Shown here piece by piece: positions 58,578 through 64,000 of a stretch of 64,000 bases of DNA. Numbering within the stretch: the stretch's first letter is position 1; the number at the start of each line of letters is the position of its first letter. The notes beneath the pieces are model-generated. The model ran no database searches and was not told the origin of the DNA. It was given only the letters and a program-made list of their open reading frames with translations. Source of the stretch: Cenococcum geophilum 1.58 (Eukaryota > Ascomycota > Dothideomycetes > Gloniales > Gloniaceae); NCBI GenBank assembly GCA_001692895.1, contig KV748177.1, positions 3,510,130 through 3,574,129 on the forward strand, written 5' to 3'. Both the position numbers and the translations under genes were made by a program.

Positions 58578-60203
58578 ATGCCAAGGCCTAATAGGTCTAA
58601 AAAAAAACCTCCTATAGAAACAAGTGATGAAGAGTCTATATTTACTTTTTCTCCCCCCTCTCCTTCTCCTGGCCTGTTTAGAACAGGAGAAAAAAGAGGA
58701 CATCTGTCGAACGGACAAGTCACTGAGAAGAACTCTGTCTATTGAATGTGGCTCTAGAGCCTCTATAAATATATAAGAAAAAGGGTAGTAGACTAATTTG
58801 GTTACCGTGTTGGAGACCGAGTCGTAGACCGAGTCGTTGACCGAGTCGCTGACCGAGACAGTAGTAAGACATACGAGAACAGGGTGGTGAGTCATAAGGT
58901 GGTACCTGAGAGTGACCTCAACGGTTGACAACATCCTTAGTCTTCTCCTGAAAAGGAAAACCAAAAACCTGCAAAAAAGATAATAAAACCAACTACTACT
59001 ACGGATAGGATACCTAGTATATCTTTTCCTCCCCTCTATCCAGAACAACACCTACAAAAGGCCTTAGAAAGCCTACTCTAGGCCTATAAAGGGCTAGAAG
59101 AAGAAGAGGAAGAAAAAAAAGAAAAAGAATAAATTAGAAAGATAGGGAACTATATACGGAGTATCTTAGCAGGAGAAGATCTCTTTACAAAAGAAGAAAT
59201 GGAAAAAGATGTCCTAAAAGGACTAGTAGAAGAAGTAAGAGCTCTCCGTAAGGAGGTGGCTCCTATTAAGGAAACTTACGCAAAGAGGCTAAGGAAGGAC
59301 CTCCCTTTCTCGTCCTCCCTACCTCCTATATTATCACTATTATCTACCCCTTCTCCTTCTAGTAGGAGTCCTACTTCTACTAGAAGTAAGAAAAAGCAAC
59401 TATAAGAAAGGAAGCTAGTCCTAATCACAGACGAAAAGGACTAATCTCTAGATACCTTCTTTATACGGAATAAGGTTAACCAACTATTTGCATTAAAACC
59501 GTAAGTAGAAAAGCTAGTACTAGCGTCTATAGCTAGAACTAAAGGAAAATAAAATATTCTCCTTATAACTACAGAAGAGTATAATGCAGATTTCTTAGTC
59601 AAATATAAGGATATCTAGCATAACTGCTTTACCTTCTAAAGAGAATAAAAACTAGAACCTTGGGTTTAAATTATAGCCTATAGGGTTCCTACCCTACCTT
59701 TTCTAGAAGATGGAGGCTCTAAGCTTCTAAAAGAAGAAATTAAGACCTTTAATCCTATAAGGATACAAGGACTACCTAGATGGATCTTATCTAGTGTAAA
59801 AAGACACAATCCACAAACTAGATTTAGCTTTATAGTTTTTACTATAGAGAATAAGGACAGAAGACAAGAAATCCTTAAGCAAAAAGAGATTCTAATTACG
59901 GGTACAGCTACTAAGGTAGTAAAATACCTAGAAGTCTCTCCTACTACGCAGTGTACTAGCTGCCAATTTAGTCATATAGGAGATAGGTGCTCTAATAGGG
60001 CCTGTAGATTCTGTGCGGCTGCACACTTATCTAAAGACCACTGCTATCGTACCTGTATGGTAATGGGCAAGCCTTGTAAGCACACTACCCCTCTTTACAT
60101 TAATTGTAAGGAAAAACACTTTACTAATAGTAAAGACTGCGAGACTCTTAAAGCAGCTAAACTAGTATATAGTACTAGCGAAGAAGGTTCTATGGAAGAA
60201 TAA
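58578..60203 (+). pseudogene. LINE ORF1 with three zinc knuckles
   Basis: ATG 58578, the zinc knuckles and the TAA at 60201-60203 share one frame. The middle reads MEKDVLKGLVEEVRALRKEV (coiled-coil-like, 59199), then IQGLPRWILSSVKRHNPQTR and FSFIVFTIENKDRRQEILK. Knuckles at about 59952-60150: CTSCQFSHIGDRC, CRFCAAAHLSKDHC and INCKEKHFTNSKDC, all ligands intact except the first Cys of the third. Interrupted by TGA near 58743 within a foreign-looking insert and by several TAA/TAG. ORF1p would bind LINE RNA. The minus-strand open frame 58551-59051 is an antisense shadow. Confidence 0.82.
58690..58945. other. Insert-like block in LINE ORF1 with 12-bp tandem repeat
   Basis: Between GGAGAAAAAAGAGG and CTTCTCCTGAAAAGG the sequence changes character: richer in TG/CA and CG, with three 12-bp units GACCGAGTCGTA/T at 58815-58850 and a partial fourth. 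The unmutated TpG/CpA here contrasts with the rest. It is absent from the part of the 1-933 copy that can be compared. Confidence 0.55.
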
Positions 60204-60567
60204 AACAAATAGGACTCTAGAAGAAGGTAACTCCTACTAGGCTCTTAAAAAGACCCTAGAGAGCAAAAGGATAGAAATAAATTGTAAAAGGATAGGGATA
60301 GGTGTTAGGGTTTCTTATAGTTTTTCCTACCGTTTTCTCATTCCCTAGTAGTTGTAGTAACTTAGTATTTTACTAAGGAACTATAAACTCCTAGTTTAGG
60401 GGTTTATAAACTACTAGGATATAGCTACTAGTACATATTAAGATGCCTAGAAAGGATTTATGTATATAGAGCTATAGCGCTATAGCCCAGAGGCTGCATG
60501 CGCAGTATTGTACGTAGTATAATATAACGGATATAAAAATTAAAAATTAAAAAAACTTACTTTCTAA

Positions 60568-63500
60568 CTAGTTTGGCTATATTAAAAAGTTTAATAAAGC
60601 GTATTATAAGCTTCTTATTTAGCCTTTTCTATTTAAGGTTCTTAGTTAATAATAGGACTAGATCCCCTATATTATATATTTATAGTTTGTAATAACAATT
60701 ATAGTATTTTACCTGCGCCTTAGTAGCGCTTTCCTAGCATTTCGCTAGCGCTTCGCGTTTAAGGGATATTTTTTTAATCCTCTTAGAGGCGGCTGGGATA
60801 GAACTACTATTGTCTGCCTTAACCTTATATTTTAGACGCGGATAAAACCTATAGTAGGTATAGAACGGGCTTATACCTATTATACTATATTTGGCATTAT
60901 TATAGGCGAATTTAGCTAGTAATAAAAGGCCTATCTAGTTACTTTGCTTTTCGTTATAAAATATACGGAGGTAATACTCTAGGGTTTAGTTTTGGCATTT
61001 TATTTACCTATCCGTTTGCGGGTAAAAGGCTATACTTAACCTATATTTTATCTTTATAGTAAAGTATAGCTCTAACTAAAACTTACTAGTAAAAATACTA
61101 CTATAATTAGATATAATCCCTCTAGGGATTCTAAAATGGCGTACTACTTTATTAAGGAAGAGATCCGCAAGTTTGGTTATAGTAATAGTTTTTACTATTA
61201 GTAGATATAAGGCCATCTTAGTGTAGCGGTCGGGTACTATGTATATTACGTTATATACCCTATCGCCTTATCTACTAGGCAGTAGGCCTGTAATAAAGTC
61301 TGTTATAATCTCCTGCCATAGCTAGTCTGAGTAAGGTAGCGCTTAAAGCTCGCTATAAGGGCGATATTAAGGCGTATATATACGTTAGTATATATTATAG
61401 GTAGAGATATAGTTTATAATATCTATATTTATACTAAGCCAGTAGTACTTACGCAAGAGTAAATCTAGAGTCTTTTTCTTACCGAAGTGGCTAGCTAGGG
61501 CATTATCGTAGTAGATTTATAGGAGTTTTATATAAACTGCTAGGTCTAGGGGTATATATAACCTCTTACGGTAATAAAGTAGTCTAGCGGAATTAAACTG
61601 CCACACTAGCTTTAAGCAGGCGTATTAATAGTATCTTGCCATATCTACGCTGTTGCTGCGCTTTTGTAGTATAAAGTTACCTTTAGTCTAAAGCCCTTTA
61701 ATAAGCTTAACGACTGTTTCCGTACTGGACTTATAAGCACTCTCTTAAGTACTTACTTCTCTAACTTAGGTCCTTATTATACGCTGCTTAACGGCATATA
61801 TATAGGTTGCCTAGTTAAACTATAATGCTATATTACCTAGGCGTACCGCCGTTAGGTCGCTAGCTTATAGCTATAAAAACGATACCTTTATAGAAGGCTC
61901 GCTTTCCTATATACCTAATAGGACTTTTACCTTAGGTTGGTAGCCCTATATTCCCAAAGTCCTTTAAAGTAGTAGTAGTATAGTGTCTTCTTCTAGCGGA
62001 CCCCCTACGCCTAGGGGTCGCCTTAATAGCGCGTTTATAGGGTTTGTTTTTCCCGCCCTATGCTTAATAATAAAGTTATAGGCAGCTAATGCTATAGCCT
62101 ATCTAGCTTACTGTCTATTAAGGGATTTTACCTTTATAAAACCCTTTAGATTATAATAATCTATAAGCACTTTTAGGCTACTTAATAGCCCCTTAATATA
62201 GTATTTCTAATGCTTAAAAGCCTTTATAATAGCTAGTAGCTCCTAATTATAGGTCTTATAATTATGCTCTACTAGCAAAAGCTTCCTAAACTATAAGGCT
62301 ATTAGATATTAAAGGCCGTTTTTAAATAGCTGTAATATAATAGCTGCTAAGCCTTATATTAAGGCATTAGTCTCTAACTAGGTTAGTAAGCCTGGTGTAT
62401 AGTATTATAGAAGCGGCGCCGTTATAAAGGCGTTATAGAGCTAGCGTATTGCCTACTCTGCCTCTTCTAGCTAACTAAAAGGCCTAGCTTTACGGCCGTT
62501 CTTTACTCCCTTTAGGAGATTAGTAATAGGCTTTATAATAGTAAAGTACTTATAGATAAACCGGTAATAGAAGTTAGCAAAACCTAGGAAGACCTAGATA
62601 TCCCTATAGGATTAAAGGCTCTCCTACTTAGTAATAGCTTCTACCTAGCTAGGATCTATTGCTACGCCTTTGGAACTAATAATATATTCTAGGCACTTAA
62701 CCTCTTATACGCCAAACCTATACTTCTTAAGGTTTATATATAGTTAATATTACTATAACCTACGTAGCACTTCTAGTATATAGCGCTAGTGTTCCACTAG
62801 ATTTTTATAGAAAATTAGAATATTATTAAGGTAGACTATATAGAAGACATCTACTAGTCCTAATAAGGCTTAATTAATATAGCCCTAAAAGGTCGCTAGT
62901 CCGTTAGTTAGCCTAAAAAGTAAAACTAAATACTTAAAGTGGCCGTAACGCGTACGGAACGCCGTCTTTTACTTATTGCCCCGACGGATATAAAGGCGGT
63001 AATACGCATTTATTAGGTCCAACTTAGTAAAGATTTTAGAACCTACTAAGTGGTCTAAGGTCTTACTAATTAATGGTAGTGCGAGACGATTCTTAATTAT
63101 TACCTTATTAAGGCCTCTGTAGTCTATATAGAGCTATAACTTTTTTTTTAGGTATAAATAGGATAGTTGCCCCTACGGAACTAGTACTTAGTTAGATCTA
63201 GTCTTTAGCTAGGGCGTTATTGTAAAAGAATCCCTTAAAAGGTATATATTAGATAAGACAGTAGGAGGTTTTATCTATATTCTATCTACGTCCTAAAAGA
63301 CACAGTTAGACAGATAAGGGGCGAAGGGTTTTACTAGCGTCTTAAAAGGATTATATAGGGAGCTAGTTCTCCTCTAGAGAAGAACTAGCGATTAGTCTCT
63401 AAATAGAAGAGGTTAGAAAGCATTTGTCCTTTAATATATACAACTCGTTCTACCTTTAACTCGCCTTCTACTTCCTTGTAACTCTTATTCTATACCACTA

Positions 63501-64000
63501 ATTAGATAATTATACGTTCTAGTTAGGCTGGCCTCTTATAGTTGTCTAAGTACCCCCTTAGTACCTCTAGCTCCTTAACTAAGAGGTTATAAAGTGGTCT
63601 ATATGGGACCTTCTATCCCTTTTTTAGGTCAATAGTATAGTTGCCCTAGTAGTATTAGGGTAGCTTCCCTGCTTCCTTATATAAGAAAATATTACTAACT
63701 TCTTTTAACTATAGGGGAAGGACCAGTAAGCTGCCGTTATCTTACTTACTAGGCATTAATTTAGCAATTACTAGGGCGAAGACCCTAGATTCCCTTTAGA
63801 GAGACTTTGCGAAACTTTTAGGGGTTTATAGTAATAGGGATAAGCTATCTAGCTTTTATTGCTACGCCTTCGCCTTATAGTTAATAAGAAGTCGGGCCTT
63901 TTTTAACCCTAGTATATCTAGGGTAATAGTAGGGGATGCGTTAGCCATTCTATAGTAGATAAGGGTTACTTCCCTAATCCTACCCTAGTTATTCTTTATT
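60568..64000 (-). pseudogene. Gypsy-4 pol (RT, RNase H, integrase), continues past right edge
   Basis: On the minus strand, RT about 63180-62580: YIDYRGLNKVIIKNRLALPL, TKLDLINAYYRLYI, YLNNILIFYKNL for YxDD near 62820, and CLEYIISSKGVAIDP. RNase H about 62400-62050 ([33 protein letters not shown]). Integrase about 61500-60850: HFGKKKTLDLLLRKYYW, DFITGLLPSR, IPRGIISNYSSIFTSKF, YNNAKYSIIGISPFY. It ends at the LINE target duplication and resumes at 58177 with the chromodomain. RIP stops throughout. Protease and gag lie outside the window or are too decayed. Confidence 0.88.

Larger units (their letters stand above)
58191..60554 (+). mobile_element. ORF2-less LINE (half-LINE), complete insertion
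   Basis: 2,364 bp flanked by a perfect 13-bp duplication ACTTACTTTCTAA (58178-58190 and 60555-60567). It has the 5' leader seen at 1-933, a whole ORF1 with zinc knuckles, then directly the 3' end seen at 12418-12765 and an A-rich tail (AAAAATTAAAAATTAAAAAA). All of endonuclease, reverse transcriptase and RNase H is missing. The duplication shows that the short form itself was inserted here rather than deleted afterwards, or that the deletion left both ends intact. Inserted into Gypsy-4. Confidence 0.9.

Noticed and set aside
58551..59051. 166-residue minus-strand open frame, the longest in the window
   Set aside because: It overlaps LINE ORF1 on the opposite strand, includes the 12-bp tandem repeat (read as DSV repeats) and shows no motif.

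Overview
The window is about 64 kb of gene-poor, AT-rich DNA that looks like a repeat-induced point mutation (RIP) compartment of a filamentous ascomycete (Pezizomycotina). I recognise no intact host gene. Almost everything that can be read is transposable-element coding sequence whose CAG/CAA (and TGG) codons have become TAG/TAA, while the reading frames stay in register for kilobases. The element mix (chromodomain Gypsy, Copia, Tad1-type LINE, hAT, Crypton-like recombinase, MITEs) fits such a fungus; the species cannot be named from sequence alone.

Layout. 1-933 is the 5' end of a LINE (minus). 934-3409 is AT-rich with short tandem repeats. 3410-12043 is a Crypton-like recombinase gene (minus), broken by a complete chromovirus (Gypsy-1, 3983-10903, target duplication AATAC) and by a 307-bp MITE (11071-11377). 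12418-13571 is a 5'-truncated LINE with a perfect 13-bp target duplication. From 14002 a hAT transposase gene (plus) runs in four pieces to about 34.4 kb, separated by three Copia elements, each with its own 5-bp duplication: Copia-1 (15381-21474, plus, ATAAC), Copia-2 (21857-27499, minus, GCTAC) and Copia-3 (27917-33977, minus, GCTAT). A second chromovirus, Gypsy-2 (34433-40475, CTTAG), follows, then a nearly full-length LINE in minus orientation (about 40.5-45.6 kb).

46.3-48.9 kb holds two truncated copies of a non-autonomous hAT relative whose interior is a GAGCTTTATA-type minisatellite. 50.8-56.8 kb carries a decayed Gypsy-3 whose gag and pol are separated by 3 kb of other DNA (LINE C-terminus, 76-bp repeats, candidate MITE). 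From 57.9 kb to the right edge is Gypsy-4 (minus), interrupted by a 2.36-kb LINE derivative (58191-60554) that keeps ORF1 and the 3' tail but lacks all of ORF2.

The elements act together only in the sense of nested genomic parasites. Target duplications give a relative insertion order: hAT and Crypton-like genes first, LTR elements into them, LINE derivatives into Gypsy-4 and elsewhere. The most interesting structural points are the ORF2-less LINE, a two-hairpin module shared by a Gypsy and two Copia elements, the mosaic Copia-3, and a TTCTGCCAA/TTGGCAGAA repeat motif that recurs in unrelated elements.
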